In this document: piece by piece, positions 8,622 to 17,768 of the stretch
Numbering within the stretch: position 1 is the stretch's first letter
How the letters are laid out: each line of letters begins with the position of its first letter
From: an uncultured Fibrobacter sp.
GTDB lineage: Bacteria; Fibrobacterota; Fibrobacteria; Fibrobacterales; Fibrobacteraceae
Direction of reading: 5' to 3'
DNA: 64,000 nucleotides
NCBI RefSeq assembly: GCF_900316465.1
Contig: NZ_ONDD01000013.1
Location: 16,567-80,566, forward strand
Made by a program: the position numbers and the translations under genes
Notes under the pieces: generated by a model
Told to the model about the DNA's origin: nothing
Databases searched by the model: none
What the model saw: the letters and a program-made list of their open reading frames with translations, nothing else

Positions 8622-10558
8622 TGAATAGCAATAAGATGAACTTGGGACAGTTGCTGCTTCGCCAAGGTGTATTGGACGAAGACCAGTTAGCCCATGCCAC
8701 GGCCGAACACAAGCGTACCGGTCTTATGCTCAGTAAGATCTTGGTTCGCCTGGGAATGGTGAGTGAAGAAACTTTGACGAACATTCTTGGTTCGCAAATG
8801 CAGTCTTCGACCAAGATGCGTATTGGTGAAATGCTCCTTGCTCAGGGCTACATTACCCAAGAGCAGTTGGACAAGGCACTAGAGACGCAAAAGACTTCAG
8901 GCAAGCGTCTAGGTCGCACCTTGGTGGACTTGGGTTTCATGCCCGAGGAACGCCTTATTGAAATTCTTTCGAGACAGTTCGAAGTCCCGTACGTAAAGCT
9001 TGATAACTTCAATATCGACCCGGAAGCCTATACCTACTTGCCCGAAGATATGTGTAAGCAGTACAAGGTGGTTCCCTTGTTTGTGCAGAAGGGCGAAGAC
9101 GAACGCCGTCAGGTGCGTTCCGTGATGACCATTGCCATGACCGACCCCACGAACATGCGCACGATCAGCATCGTGAAGTTCAAGGTCCGTATGGATGTGG
9201 ACGTGGTCATGGCCTCCGAAGCCGACGTGATGAAGGCCATTGAACGTGTCTTTGCGGGTCACGGTGATGGCGCCAACGAAGAATCCTTGGCCGAACTTAT
9301 CAGTGAATCTAAGGACGGCGAAGAACTAGAAACCGTGGAACGCGGTCAGGGCGGTAACGACGAACCGGAACTTTCTGACGAAGAAGGCCGCGCGGTTGTT
9401 AAGATCGTGACCACGCTGATTCACGAAGCCATTGCCCGTAAGGCATCTGATATTCACCTTGAACCGCAGGAAACGTTCCTGAAGCTGCGTTACCGTATTG
9501 ACGGTGACCTGCAGGTGATGTCCCCGATTCCGGCACGTTTGATGCCGCAGATTCTTTCGCGTATTAAGCTCCTGTCTAAGATGGATATTGCCGAAAAACG
9601 TAAACCGTTGGACGGCCGCTTTACCGTGCGTTACAAGGGTTCCGAAGTGGACCTTCGTGTGAGCTCGTTCCCGATTTCTCTCCGTAAGCGCGGTGTTTGC
9701 GAAAAGATCGTTATGCGTATCTTGAACCCGAACTCCGGTCAGTTCCCGCTGAAGGATATGGGTTTCGACCCGCGCGTGCTCAAGCAGTTTATTGATGCGA
9801 TTAATGCTCCTAACGGTATTGTGCTGGTGACCGGTCCTACCGGTTCCGGTAAGTCTACCACGCTTTATGCTTCTATTCGAGAAATTTTGGATTCCACGAT
9901 CAACATCTCTACGATGGAAGACCCGGTGGAATTGAATATTGATGGTGTGAACCAAGGACAGATCAACAACGCCGCAGGCTTTACCTTTGCGGCGGGCATT
10001 CGCGCCCTGCTGCGTCAGGACCCGGATGTGATTATGATCGGTGAAATGCGTGACCAAGAAACTTCGTCCATGGCTATTGAAGCTGCTTTGACGGGTCACT
10101 TGGTCTTCAGTACGCTCCATACCAACGACGCCGCCGGTGCATTCCCGCGTTTGCTCGAAATGGGTCTGGAACCGTTCCTTGTGTCTACCGCAATCAAGGG
10201 TGTGCTTGCACAGCGCCTTGTGCGCCGTATCTGTAAGTACTGTAAGGAACCTGTCGAAATTTCACAGGAAATGCGCGACGAATTCCACTTGACCCCCGAC
10301 ATGCAGTTCTACCATGGTAAGGGTTGTGATAAGTGTGAAGGTTCGGGCTACAAGGGCCGTTGCGGTATTTACGAATTCCTGGTGCCGAACGAAACCGTGC
10401 GTAACCTTATCATCAAGCGTTCTTCGGGCGACGTGATCAAGCGCGCTGCCATGCAGGAATGCGGCATGATTACGCTGCGTATGGATGGTATCCAGAAGGC
10501 TCTCGACGGCCACACGACGCTTGAACAGGCCATCGGCGCTTCTACGTCGGATGACTAG
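8618..10558 (+). CDS. pilB: Type IV pilus assembly ATPase PilB with doubled MshEN domain
   Basis: I choose the ATG at 8618 or 8621 because it overlaps the thiL stop; the open frame runs on to 8567 inside thiL. The 646-residue protein has four half-motifs of the c-di-GMP-binding MshEN type in residues about 5-115 ('LGQLLLRQG', 'LSKILVRLG', 'IGEMLLAQG', 'LGRTLVDLG'). The secretion ATPase core follows: Walker A 'GPTGSGKST' near 405-413, Asp box and Walker B 'DPDVIMIGEMRD', and a tetracysteine zinc site (CKYC and CDKC pairs). It powers pilus extension at the inner membrane. GspE is the alternative, but pilM nearby favours PilB. A terminator follows at 10576. Confidence 0.88.
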   Translation: MMNSNKMNLGQLLLRQGVLDEDQLAHATAEHKRTGLMLSKILVRLGMVSEETLTNILGSQMQSSTKMRIGEMLLAQGYITQEQLDKALETQKTSGKRLGRTLVDLGFMPEERLIEILSRQFEVPYVKLDNFNIDPEAYTYLPEDMCKQYKVVPLFVQKGEDERRQVRSVMTIAMTDPTNMRTISIVKFKVRMDVDVVMASEADVMKAIERVFAGHGDGANEESLAELISESKDGEELETVERGQGGNDEPELSDEEGRAVVKIVTTLIHEAIARKASDIHLEPQETFLKLRYRIDGDLQVMSPIPARLMPQILSRIKLLSKMDIAEKRKPLDGRFTVRYKGSEVDLRVSSFPISLRKRGVCEKIVMRILNPNSGQFPLKDMGFDPRVLKQFIDAINAPNGIVLVTGPTGSGKSTTLYASIREILDSTINISTMEDPVELNIDGVNQGQINNAAGFTFAAGIRALLRQDPDVIMIGEMRDQETSSMAIEAALTGHLVFSTLHTNDAAGAFPRLLEMGLEPFLVSTAIKGVLAQRLVRRICKYCKEPVEISQEMRDEFHLTPDMQFYHGKGCDKCEGSGYKGRCGIYEFLVPNETVRNLIIKRSSGDVIKRAAMQECGMITLRMDGIQKALDGHTTLEQAIGASTSDD

Positions 10559-10575
10559 TTGAAGTCCCCAATTCA

Positions 10576-10617
10576 AATTTAAAGAAGGACTCTCTTAGAG
10601 GGTCTTTCTTTTTTTTA
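10576..10617 (+). terminator. Rho-independent terminator after pilB
   Basis: An AAAGA...GGACTCTC stem pairs with GAGGGTC...TTTCTTT around a TTA loop, ending in a run of T. Confidence 0.75.
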
Positions 10618-10652
10618 CTATATTGCACATCTGTGTATTAAAAGGGACCCCC

Positions 10653-13151
10653 ATGGCAAATATTGTAGATAATGTTGTTTTAGATAAAGAACTGAATCCG
10701 GAACAGGCGGCTGCGGCTAAAAAGATTGATGGGCCGATGCTGATTTTGGCTGGTGCCGGTTCGGGAAAAACGCGTTGCATTACCTATAAGATTGCTCACC
10801 TTGTTTCGCAGTATAACGTGGAGCCGGACCGCATTCTGGCGGTGACCTTTACGAACAAGGCTGCACGCGAAATGAAGTCGCGTATCCAGAAGTTGCTTGA
10901 CTGCAACATGAATTTTGCCTGGATGGGAACGTTCCATTCTGTGTGCTTGCGCCTTTTGAAGCTTTGCCTTTCCAAACAGTCTGTGATTGACGCTTTGGGC
11001 GGCAAGTGGTATGACGGCAACTTCTCGATTTACGATGACGATGACCAGAAAAGACTCCTGAAAGAAATTATGAAGGAGCAGTTGGGCGATAACTTTGAAC
11101 CGTCCGAAGTCAAGAAATTGCACGGCGCCATTTCTAAGTATAAGAATACGATTTTGTATCGCGGTAAGGTTGCTCAGCTGCAGACTCCCGATGTGGCGCA
11201 GGAATTGGCAAACTTCCCGGACGAAGTCCTTCGTGCAAAGATGTATGCCGAATATCAGAAGCGCCTCAAGGAATCGAACGCGATGGACTTTGATGACCTG
11301 TTGTTCAACACGGTCTACATGTTGCAAAAGTTGCCGCCGCTCGTGGATCAACTGAAAGCACGTTTCCGCTATGTGGTGGTGGACGAATACCAGGACACGA
11401 ACGATGTTCAGTACGAACTCTTGAAGTTGCTCATTAACGATAATAAGAACGTGACGGTGGTGGGTGATGACGACCAGAGTATTTACGGCTGGCGTGGCGC
11501 GAACATTAAGATTATCCGTAACTTCCATCGTGACTTTGCTCCGGTGACGATTGTCAAGCTCGAACGCAATTACCGCTCGACTGCAAATATTGTGAAGGGC
11601 GCAGGCTCCGTGATTGCGCACAACATCCGTCCGCAAGAAATGCAGAAGAATGTGTTCTCTAAAGAAGATGCGGGAGAACTCATTCACGTGCGCCACTTTA
11701 TGGATGACCGCTCCGAAGCCTCGGCGATTGCCGATGTGATTGCAAAGGCGGGCGAAGTTTTTTATGCCAAGACGGCTGTGTTCTACCGCACCAACGCGCA
11801 GTCCCGCGCCTTGGAAAAGGCGCTAAATGACCGCCGTATACCGTCGGTCATTTTTGGCGGCATGCGATTCTGGGACCGCAAAGAAATCAAGGACGTTCTC
11901 GCATACTTGCGTCTGCTCGCTAACGAAAAAGACGATGCCGCCTACCTGCGCGTGATCAACACGCCGCCTCGCGCTATCGGCAAGACGACTGTCGAAAACA
12001 TCCTTGAACGTGAACGCAACGGCGAAGGCTCCTTCTGGGATAACTTGCTCGCCGAAGTCAACAGCGGAAGCCGCTCGGCCATCAAACTCAAGGGCTTTAC
12101 GGATATGGTGCAGAGCTGGAAGGCTTTGCTTGCTGCAGGCGAAACGCCGCTCCCGATCTTGGCAGAAAAGATTATTACCGATGTGGGCTACAAGGAATTC
12201 CTGCGCAAAGAAGACGAACTCTCTGCAGACGAACGCATTGGTAACTTGGATGAAATGGTGAATGCCATCCGCGAATTTGACGAAGAACATCCGGGCGCAA
12301 CGCTTGATGCGTTCTTGCAGGATATTTCGCTCTTGACCGATGCCGACAAGAAGGTGGACAATTCCAAGGGCCAGGTGACGCTTATGACGATTCACATGGC
12401 GAAGGGCTTGGAATTCAACACTGTGCACATCGCGGGCTGCGACGAAGAAATCTTCCCGCTCATTCGTGCGTCGTCTACCATGTCTGGCGCCGAGATGAAC
12501 GAGCAGATGGAAGAAGAACGCCGCTTGTTCTATGTGGGCTGTACGCGTGCCGAAAAGAAGTTGTACTTGTATCATGCGGAACGCCGCTTCTTCCAAGGAA
12601 ACATTCGCCCGTTCGCGCCGTCCCGCTTCCTTAAGGAACTGGACCCGTCGGTAGTTGACTTTACGCCTTGCACCGATTTCGGCTTTGGCGGTAACGACTT
12701 CAATCAGGATTTCTCGGGCTCGCAGTTCTCGCGTCCGCCGCGTCCGAATATTCCGCCTTCGTACCCGCGCCGACCGTCCGGAAGCTATGGCGGCGGCTAT
12801 GGTGGCGGTTCGTCTCGCCCGAGCAATTTTGGCTCTTATGGTTACAACCGCCCTTCGGCTGTTCCGAATTCCATCAAGAAAAACGACAAGCACATCGTTT
12901 ACCGCAATCCGGTTAAGGTTGCCGCCCCAGTAAAGCCGGCGGAACCGTCTGGCCCGCGCGTCGTTTACGACGAATACAGCGAGAATCCGTACCATCCGGG
13001 CGTACGCGTGCGCCACATGAAATATGGTGTGGGCACGATTGTCAAGTGCTACGGTACTGGCGACAACGCTCGCGTAGACGTCCGTTTCGGTAACGATCCG
13101 ACTGTCCGTACGATTATTTTGAAATATGCGGCGCTGCAAATAGTGGGCTAG
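10653..13151 (+). CDS. pcrA: UvrD/PcrA-type 3'-5' DNA helicase
   Basis: Start 10653 is chosen because AAAGGGA lies 8 bases upstream; an in-frame ATG at 10623 has none. The 832-residue protein has the SF1A motifs in order: 'AGAGSGKTR', 'TFTNKAAREM', 'DEYQDTN', 'GDDDQSIYGWRGA', 'LERNYRS', 'TIHMAKGLEF' and 'LFYVGCTRAEKK'. A Gly/Ser/Tyr-rich linker near residues 705-740 leads to a C-terminal domain ('VRHMKYGVGTIV...') like the Tudor-type end of PcrA that binds RNA polymerase. It unwinds DNA in repair and in transcription-replication conflicts. It follows the pilB terminator and so has its own promoter. Confidence 0.94.
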   Translation: MANIVDNVVLDKELNPEQAAAAKKIDGPMLILAGAGSGKTRCITYKIAHLVSQYNVEPDRILAVTFTNKAAREMKSRIQKLLDCNMNFAWMGTFHSVCLRLLKLCLSKQSVIDALGGKWYDGNFSIYDDDDQKRLLKEIMKEQLGDNFEPSEVKKLHGAISKYKNTILYRGKVAQLQTPDVAQELANFPDEVLRAKMYAEYQKRLKESNAMDFDDLLFNTVYMLQKLPPLVDQLKARFRYVVVDEYQDTNDVQYELLKLLINDNKNVTVVGDDDQSIYGWRGANIKIIRNFHRDFAPVTIVKLERNYRSTANIVKGAGSVIAHNIRPQEMQKNVFSKEDAGELIHVRHFMDDRSEASAIADVIAKAGEVFYAKTAVFYRTNAQSRALEKALNDRRIPSVIFGGMRFWDRKEIKDVLAYLRLLANEKDDAAYLRVINTPPRAIGKTTVENILERERNGEGSFWDNLLAEVNSGSRSAIKLKGFTDMVQSWKALLAAGETPLPILAEKIITDVGYKEFLRKEDELSADERIGNLDEMVNAIREFDEEHPGATLDAFLQDISLLTDADKKVDNSKGQVTLMTIHMAKGLEFNTVHIAGCDEEIFPLIRASSTMSGAEMNEQMEEERRLFYVGCTRAEKKLYLYHAERRFFQGNIRPFAPSRFLKELDPSVVDFTPCTDFGFGGNDFNQDFSGSQFSRPPRPNIPPSYPRRPSGSYGGGYGGGSSRPSNFGSYGYNRPSAVPNSIKKNDKHIVYRNPVKVAAPVKPAEPSGPRVVYDEYSENPYHPGVRVRHMKYGVGTIVKCYGTGDNARVDVRFGNDPTVRTIILKYAALQIVG

Positions 13152-13226
13152 GGTACATTTAGCAACTCAGAGTTGCTTTTTCGCCCAAATAATTTGCTAT
13201 TTTGTGGACGTAAGAAAAGAGGTTTT

Positions 13227-13514
13227 ATGCTCGAACGTGAAGAAGTTTTGAAACTCGCGAAGCTTTCTAGGCTCGAAGTTGCCGAAGAAGATATCGAATC
13301 TGTGAAGGGTCACTTGGACAAGATGCTCAACCATCTGGAAGCCCTCAAGGCTCTGAACCTTTCCGATGTGGAACCGATGACCGCTGTCGAAAACGGCGCC
13401 ACGATTCTCCGCGAAGATGTACCCGTGCAGGGTTTCTCGCTCGAAAAGGCCTTCATGAATGCTCCGGCTGTGGAAAACGACCACTTTGCCATTCCGAAGG
13501 TGATCGGCGGCTAA
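13227..13514 (+). CDS. gatC: Glu-tRNA(Gln)/Asp-tRNA(Asn) amidotransferase subunit C
   Basis: Start 13227 is chosen after AAGAGG and gives the usual 95-residue GatC; an upstream in-frame ATG at 13173 would add non-conserved residues. The pattern 'EEVLKLAKLSRLEV' followed by 'LDKMLNHLEALKALNLSDVEPM' is typical. GatC bridges GatA and GatB in the complex that amidates misacylated Glu-tRNA(Gln) or Asp-tRNA(Asn). gatA and gatB are not next to it. kdsB follows after 10 bp. Confidence 0.92.
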   Translation: MLEREEVLKLAKLSRLEVAEEDIESVKGHLDKMLNHLEALKALNLSDVEPMTAVENGATILREDVPVQGFSLEKAFMNAPAVENDHFAIPKVIGG

Positions 13515-13524
13515 TTATTAGCCC

Positions 13525-14223
13525 ATGGCTGTTCATTGTATAGTGCCTGCACGTATGGGATCGTCCCGCTTTCCGGGAAAGCCCTTGATCAAGATTGCAG
13601 GTAAAGAAATGATTGTGCGCACCCTAGAGCGTGCGCAGCTTGCTGAATGTTTTGAACGCATTGTATGTGCGACCGATTCCGAAGAAATTGCAGATGTGGT
13701 TTCTCGGGCGGGTTTTGAATTTATCTTGACTCCGGATGCGGCTACCGGTTCTGACCGCGTTGCTTTTGCGGCTCGGGCCCTCGATTTGGACCTAGTGGTG
13801 AACTTGCAAGGCGACGAGCCCTTGGTTGAGCCATCCGTGCTGTGCGATGTGGCAACGGCCCTCGAAAATCACCCTGACGAATGGGTGACTGTCGCATGCC
13901 CCTTGAATCCTGCGGAGGCGGAACTCAAGACGGTGGTCAAGGTATTGGTGAAAGACGATTATGCGGTGGACTTTACCCGGTCGGTAGCGAATGAGGACGC
14001 TGCCCGCTGGTTCCAGCACCAGGGAATTTACGCTTATTCCAGGGTGTGCCGCGACGAATTTTCGTCTTTGCCGCAAACCGAAGTTGAAAAGGAACGCTCC
14101 CTGGAGCAGATGCGCATTCTGGGCAAACGCCCGATTCGCATTGTTCAGAGCAAGTACCCTTCGATTTCGGTCGATGTCCCTTCAGACGTGAACGCGGTGG
14201 AGGCGGCGCTTAAAAAGCACTAA
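13525..14223 (+). CDS. kdsB: 3-deoxy-manno-octulosonate cytidylyltransferase
   Basis: The 232-residue protein begins 'CIVPARMGSSRFPGKPL', the nucleotide-binding loop of CMP-KDO synthetases, and contains 'NLQGDEPLVEP' and 'HQGIYAY'. It activates KDO with CTP for attachment to lipid A in the cytoplasm, so the organism makes an LPS-type outer membrane. It is slightly shorter than the E. coli enzyme (about 248 residues). It follows gatC closely and probably shares its transcript. Confidence 0.95.
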   Translation: MAVHCIVPARMGSSRFPGKPLIKIAGKEMIVRTLERAQLAECFERIVCATDSEEIADVVSRAGFEFILTPDAATGSDRVAFAARALDLDLVVNLQGDEPLVEPSVLCDVATALENHPDEWVTVACPLNPAEAELKTVVKVLVKDDYAVDFTRSVANEDAARWFQHQGIYAYSRVCRDEFSSLPQTEVEKERSLEQMRILGKRPIRIVQSKYPSISVDVPSDVNAVEAALKKH

Positions 14224-14252
14224 GGTCGAGGATAACCAACGGAGGTTGTCCT

Positions 14253-14711
14253 ATGAATGCACCAGAAAAAAATGTGGTCCGATTGGCTTTGTGCCTTTTG
14301 GTAGTTGGAGTCGTTGTCCGGATTCTCCCTTGGGGGCTTCCGGCTATCGAACATTTCGAAGTGGGGGAATCGTTTATCGTGGCAAATGAGGCTCCTGTGT
14401 CGGGAGTCATGCCCGTGGTGCGAAACCCGCCTGCAGATTCTCTAGAAGTGTCAAAAATTGACTCTAATCTTGAAAATCGTCCCCCAAAAGAGCGAAAACG
14501 GGCAAAAAAAGTCGATCTCCCGGTACATATCAATACGGCCTCGATTGATGAACTTTGTGCCCTAAATGGGGTTGGTCCGAAGCTTGCCGAGAAGATTTTG
14601 GACACCAGAAATGCCCTTGGAGCCTTCAAAAATGCCGAAGATTTACAAAAAGTGCCCGGAATCGGCAAGAAAAAATTGGAAAAGTTACTTCCTGGGTTAA
14701 TTTTTGATTAG
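14253..14711 (+). CDS. ComEA-like helix-hairpin-helix protein with N-terminal membrane anchor
   Basis: The 152-residue protein has a hydrophobic N-terminal segment (about residues 8-28), a charged linker, then a C-terminal double helix-hairpin-helix: 'VHINTASIDELCALNGVGPKLAEKI' and 'LQKVPGIGKKKLEKL'. This is the ComEA arrangement: non-specific DNA binding outside the inner membrane during DNA uptake. It lies just before pilM, and type IV pili are the usual partner of ComEA in natural transformation, but many bacteria have such proteins without known competence. GGAGG precedes the start. Confidence 0.78.
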   Translation: MNAPEKNVVRLALCLLVVGVVVRILPWGLPAIEHFEVGESFIVANEAPVSGVMPVVRNPPADSLEVSKIDSNLENRPPKERKRAKKVDLPVHINTASIDELCALNGVGPKLAEKILDTRNALGAFKNAEDLQKVPGIGKKKLEKLLPGLIFD

Positions 14712-14748
14712 TTTTAGAGTGTAGTTTTTTTCATAAGTCGTTGATAAT

Positions 14749-15663
14749 ATGAGTGATACGAAGATTTACATGGGTATAGAAGCGGGGGACGCTTCTCTGA
14801 AAGTTGCCCTTCTGGACGCGACCGAACGTCGTGTTTTGAAGACGGCTGTTCTCGATACGGAAACCGCTCCCCTTGACGATGTCTATGCTTTTGAAACCGT
14901 CCTCCAGGGATGGATGGAGTTCAACCAGATTGAATCCGTCGAAGCCGTTTCGGTGGCTATTCCTGCATTTAGGTCGATTATTCGTCAAATCTTTGTTCCG
15001 GCCGAAGCCGCAAAGAACATTGATGACTATGTAAAGTGGTATGTTTCGCTGATTACGAACGCAGAATCCAATGCGTATGTAATTGATTACAAAATCATGA
15101 GTGGTGACCCGGACCTCGGCTACACGATTATGCTGATTGCTGTGCGCGAACAGTGGGTCGATAATTTACGTAAAGGGTTCCGTAACAAGGCTTTAGCTCC
15201 TAAGGCCATGGATGTGGACGTGCTCTCGCTCATGAACCTGATGGACTATGCTGAAAATGTGTCCGAACTGACATGTATAGTCAAGGCTGACTATGCCGGT
15301 GTGACACTCCTTTGGCTCACCAAGGACAACCTGCATGCGCTCCGTTGCGTGTCCACGCTTTCTTTGGTGAACAACACCAAGGAAGAAGCTTACCAGATCT
15401 TGGCTAGGGAAATTACCGAACAAATCGCCATTGCCCAACAGGAAAATGCATCGGTAGTTACGAAGACTGTTCGCCTATGTGGCGAAATGGCTAGCGACAT
15501 GCTCTTTGTGGAAGGCCTTCGCGCAAAGCTTGGTGAATGCCAGTTGCATTTGATGGATTCTTTCTCTAACTTGAGGCTCCCGATCGAAGAAGCTGATTCT
15601 GCCGCCGTGCTTTCTTGCGCTGGCGCAATCGGTGCTGCCTTGAATGTGATGGAGGGTGTATGA
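14749..15663 (+). CDS. pilM: PilM-like actin-fold pilus assembly protein
   Basis: The 304-residue protein opens with an actin-like phosphate-1 segment 'YMGIEAGDASLKVALLD' and has a late 'LCGEMASDMLFVEGL' like the ATP-binding end of PilM. PilM is a cytoplasmic ring protein that holds the PilN tail in the type IV pilus alignment complex. The downstream membrane protein starts inside its stop codon (ATGA at 15660-15663), as PilN usually follows PilM. Sequence similarity to classical PilM is weak, so the call leans on fold motifs and context. Confidence 0.72.
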   Translation: MSDTKIYMGIEAGDASLKVALLDATERRVLKTAVLDTETAPLDDVYAFETVLQGWMEFNQIESVEAVSVAIPAFRSIIRQIFVPAEAAKNIDDYVKWYVSLITNAESNAYVIDYKIMSGDPDLGYTIMLIAVREQWVDNLRKGFRNKALAPKAMDVDVLSLMNLMDYAENVSELTCIVKADYAGVTLLWLTKDNLHALRCVSTLSLVNNTKEEAYQILAREITEQIAIAQQENASVVTKTVRLCGEMASDMLFVEGLRAKLGECQLHLMDSFSNLRLPIEEADSAAVLSCAGAIGAALNVMEGV

Positions 15664-16673
15664 TTCATTTGAACTTAATCGACGCTGCCGAACGTTTGGT
15701 CGAAGTCGAAACTGTGGCTCCGGTCAACGTTACTAGCGTTAAGGAACTGCAGAATAAGTCTCGAAAGAAGATTCTTACGGTTGTAGTTGCCGCTCTGCTT
15801 GTATTTGTTGCCTTCAGCTGCTTCTTGAGTGTTGCAGGCGTTCCCAAGCAGTTGCAGGGCTTGCTGCCGCTTCCGTACTTGGATTTGATTGGTGCCGAAG
15901 ACCCGACTCGTTCGGCTCTTGCAATCGGTGTTGGACAAAAGACCTCCGCCGGTGGTTCGCTTGAAGCTGAAGCCGCCGCTGCAGCTGCAATGATTCGTCA
16001 GCGCGAAAACGTGACGGTCAAGCAGGTTGTGGGCGAAATCAATCCCCAGGCCTTGTTCAACAACAAGCGCACCGACTACAACAGCTACTTGCCGCTTGAA
16101 AAGCTTTCGTTCCAGAAGGCATCTGTCGGTCAGTTCTTTGCGTTCTTGAATACCGCAACTCCTGACGATGTGGGCTTCTCTGATTGTATTTACCAGGCTC
16201 CGAACTACTTCTATGTTCGCGGCGTGGCTGGCAATCCGAATTCCCAGAAGGCCTTCCTCGATCGTATTCGTGCAGTCAGCTCTGACTTCAGAACTCCGCC
16301 TCTGCCCGAAAACGCTCCGGCTACCGACATTACCGCATTCGGTATGTACAACGTGAGCAACGTGAACCTGACCTCTGTTTCTTCGTTCGTTCCGTCGTCC
16401 GAAGCAAGCAACGAAGTCAAGTCCATGAAGGCTTTGGCTGCAACCCAGAAGGTTCAGTTTGCCGGACTTGATAAGCCGGTGATCGAAGAATTCGGTGTGT
16501 ACAAGCGCTATACACTCAAGGCTACCACGACTGCTGACTTTGCTGAGCTGAACGGCTTTATCACTGCGTTTGTGAACTCGCCGTCTCGTATCGGTATTCG
16601 CAATGTCGAAATGAAACTCGCCAAGAAGGATATGTTTACGACTGTCCTTTTTGAAATGTTTGTGATAAAGTAA
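15660..16673 (+). CDS. PilN/PilO-like membrane protein of the pilus alignment complex
   Basis: Start 15660 is set by GGAGG at 15651-15655 and the ATGA overlap with pilM. The 337-residue protein begins 'MIHLNLIDAAER', similar to the PilN N-terminus that binds PilM. One membrane segment follows (about residues 39-62), then a periplasmic region of about 270 residues. That is longer than a single PilN (about 180-200) and no separate pilO follows, so the periplasmic part may cover both roles (inference). The C-terminal half looks like a ferredoxin-like domain ('YTLKATTTADFAELNGFITAF'). Confidence 0.65.
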   Translation: MIHLNLIDAAERLVEVETVAPVNVTSVKELQNKSRKKILTVVVAALLVFVAFSCFLSVAGVPKQLQGLLPLPYLDLIGAEDPTRSALAIGVGQKTSAGGSLEAEAAAAAAMIRQRENVTVKQVVGEINPQALFNNKRTDYNSYLPLEKLSFQKASVGQFFAFLNTATPDDVGFSDCIYQAPNYFYVRGVAGNPNSQKAFLDRIRAVSSDFRTPPLPENAPATDITAFGMYNVSNVNLTSVSSFVPSSEASNEVKSMKALAATQKVQFAGLDKPVIEEFGVYKRYTLKATTTADFAELNGFITAFVNSPSRIGIRNVEMKLAKKDMFTTVLFEMFVIK

Positions 16674-16679
16674 TACCAG

Positions 16680-17228
16680 ATGCCAATTCGCATTACGGGT
16701 GGACTGATGCGGGGAAGGAATGTTCCGTCCCCGGATACCTCCAAGACAAGACCTACAGCTTCTCGTACAAGAGAAGCTCTCTTCAACATTCTGCAGGGTG
16801 TTGAAAATTTTCGTGTACTCGACTTGTTTGCGGGTACGGGCATTATGGGTATCGAAGCGATTAGCCGAGGTGCCGCAAGTGTCGTGGCTGTAGAAATGGC
16901 GCATGCCCAGGCGCGACTGGTGCTACAGGCGTACAAGGCCTTGTCGCTGGAATCGAAACTTACTTTGTTAGAAAAGAACGCCTTGACGCTCGATAAAGAA
17001 GCTCTTTGCGCAAGCGAAGGCTTTGACTTGATTTATGCAGACCCGCCGTTCAAGGACATGGATTACCCGGACCTGCGCCCGTATTGGGAGTGGCTGAATC
17101 CGGGGGGCGTTGCCGTATTCGAAGCGCCGAGTCGCAATCTGCCCGCATGGGTCAAGGAAGCCGACGAAGCGGGAATGGTGCAAGTCCGCCGCTACGGCGA
17201 ATCCTCGCTGGTTATCTATAGAGCATAA
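16680..17228 (+). CDS. rsmD: 16S rRNA (guanine-966 N2)-methyltransferase
   Basis: The 182-residue protein begins 'MPIRITGGLMRGRNV' and has 'TRPTASRTREALFNIL', the SAM-binding loop 'LDLFAGTGIMGIEAISRGA', and the catalytic 'DPPF' in 'IYADPPFKD'. RsmD methylates G966 of 16S rRNA in the small ribosomal subunit. It lies 7 bp after the PilN/PilO-like gene and 16 bp before coaD; rsmD-coaD is a very common bacterial pair. Confidence 0.95.
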   Translation: MPIRITGGLMRGRNVPSPDTSKTRPTASRTREALFNILQGVENFRVLDLFAGTGIMGIEAISRGAASVVAVEMAHAQARLVLQAYKALSLESKLTLLEKNALTLDKEALCASEGFDLIYADPPFKDMDYPDLRPYWEWLNPGGVAVFEAPSRNLPAWVKEADEAGMVQVRRYGESSLVIYRA

Positions 17229-17244
17229 TTTCTATATTTACGGC

Positions 17245-17745
17245 ATGAAAAAAGTTGCCGTTTTCGCTGGGTCGTTCGATCCGTTCACCCTTGGTCACCT
17301 CGATATCGTGAAGCGCGCCTCTGCGCTGTTCGACGAATTGTGGGTGGTCATCTTCGAGAATGCTTCCAAGAAGTATATGCTTGATGAAGGGACCCGAATG
17401 CAGCTGATTCAGAAAGCCGTTAAAGGTTTGAAGAATGTGAAGGTAGACTGTGCTGCCGGGCTTACGGTCGACTATATGAAAATGGTAAAGGCGAAGTACC
17501 TGGTGCGCGGAATCCGCGGCGCCGCCGATGTGGACTACGAACAGTCCATCGCTTGGAACAACAAGGTTCTTTACCCTGAATGCGAAACGGTTTTCTTGTC
17601 CAGCTCTCCGGAACATTTGAGTGTCTCGAGTACGGTGGTTCGCGAACTCTTGAAAGTGGGAATTGGCAAAACAAAGCAGGGCTGCGCAAAGCTTGCGAAG
17701 TTTGTTCCCGCCGAAGTAATTCCTTTGTTAACCACTAATCACTAA
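17245..17745 (+). CDS. coaD: Phosphopantetheine adenylyltransferase
   Basis: Start 17245 gives a 166-residue protein of normal length; the open frame continues into rsmD but without conservation. It has 'AGSFDPFTLGHLDIV' with the nucleotidyltransferase HxGH-type motif ('TLGH'), 'RGIRGAADVDYE' and 'SSSPEHLSVSSTVVREL'. It transfers AMP from ATP to 4'-phosphopantetheine in coenzyme A synthesis. A CTATATTT element ends 5 bases before the ATG and no ribosome-binding site is visible, so this may be a very short or leaderless transcript. Confidence 0.96.
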   Translation: MKKVAVFAGSFDPFTLGHLDIVKRASALFDELWVVIFENASKKYMLDEGTRMQLIQKAVKGLKNVKVDCAAGLTVDYMKMVKAKYLVRGIRGAADVDYEQSIAWNNKVLYPECETVFLSSSPEHLSVSSTVVRELLKVGIGKTKQGCAKLAKFVPAEVIPLLTTNH

Positions 17746-17768
17746 CCACTGCTTGCTTTCTACAATTT

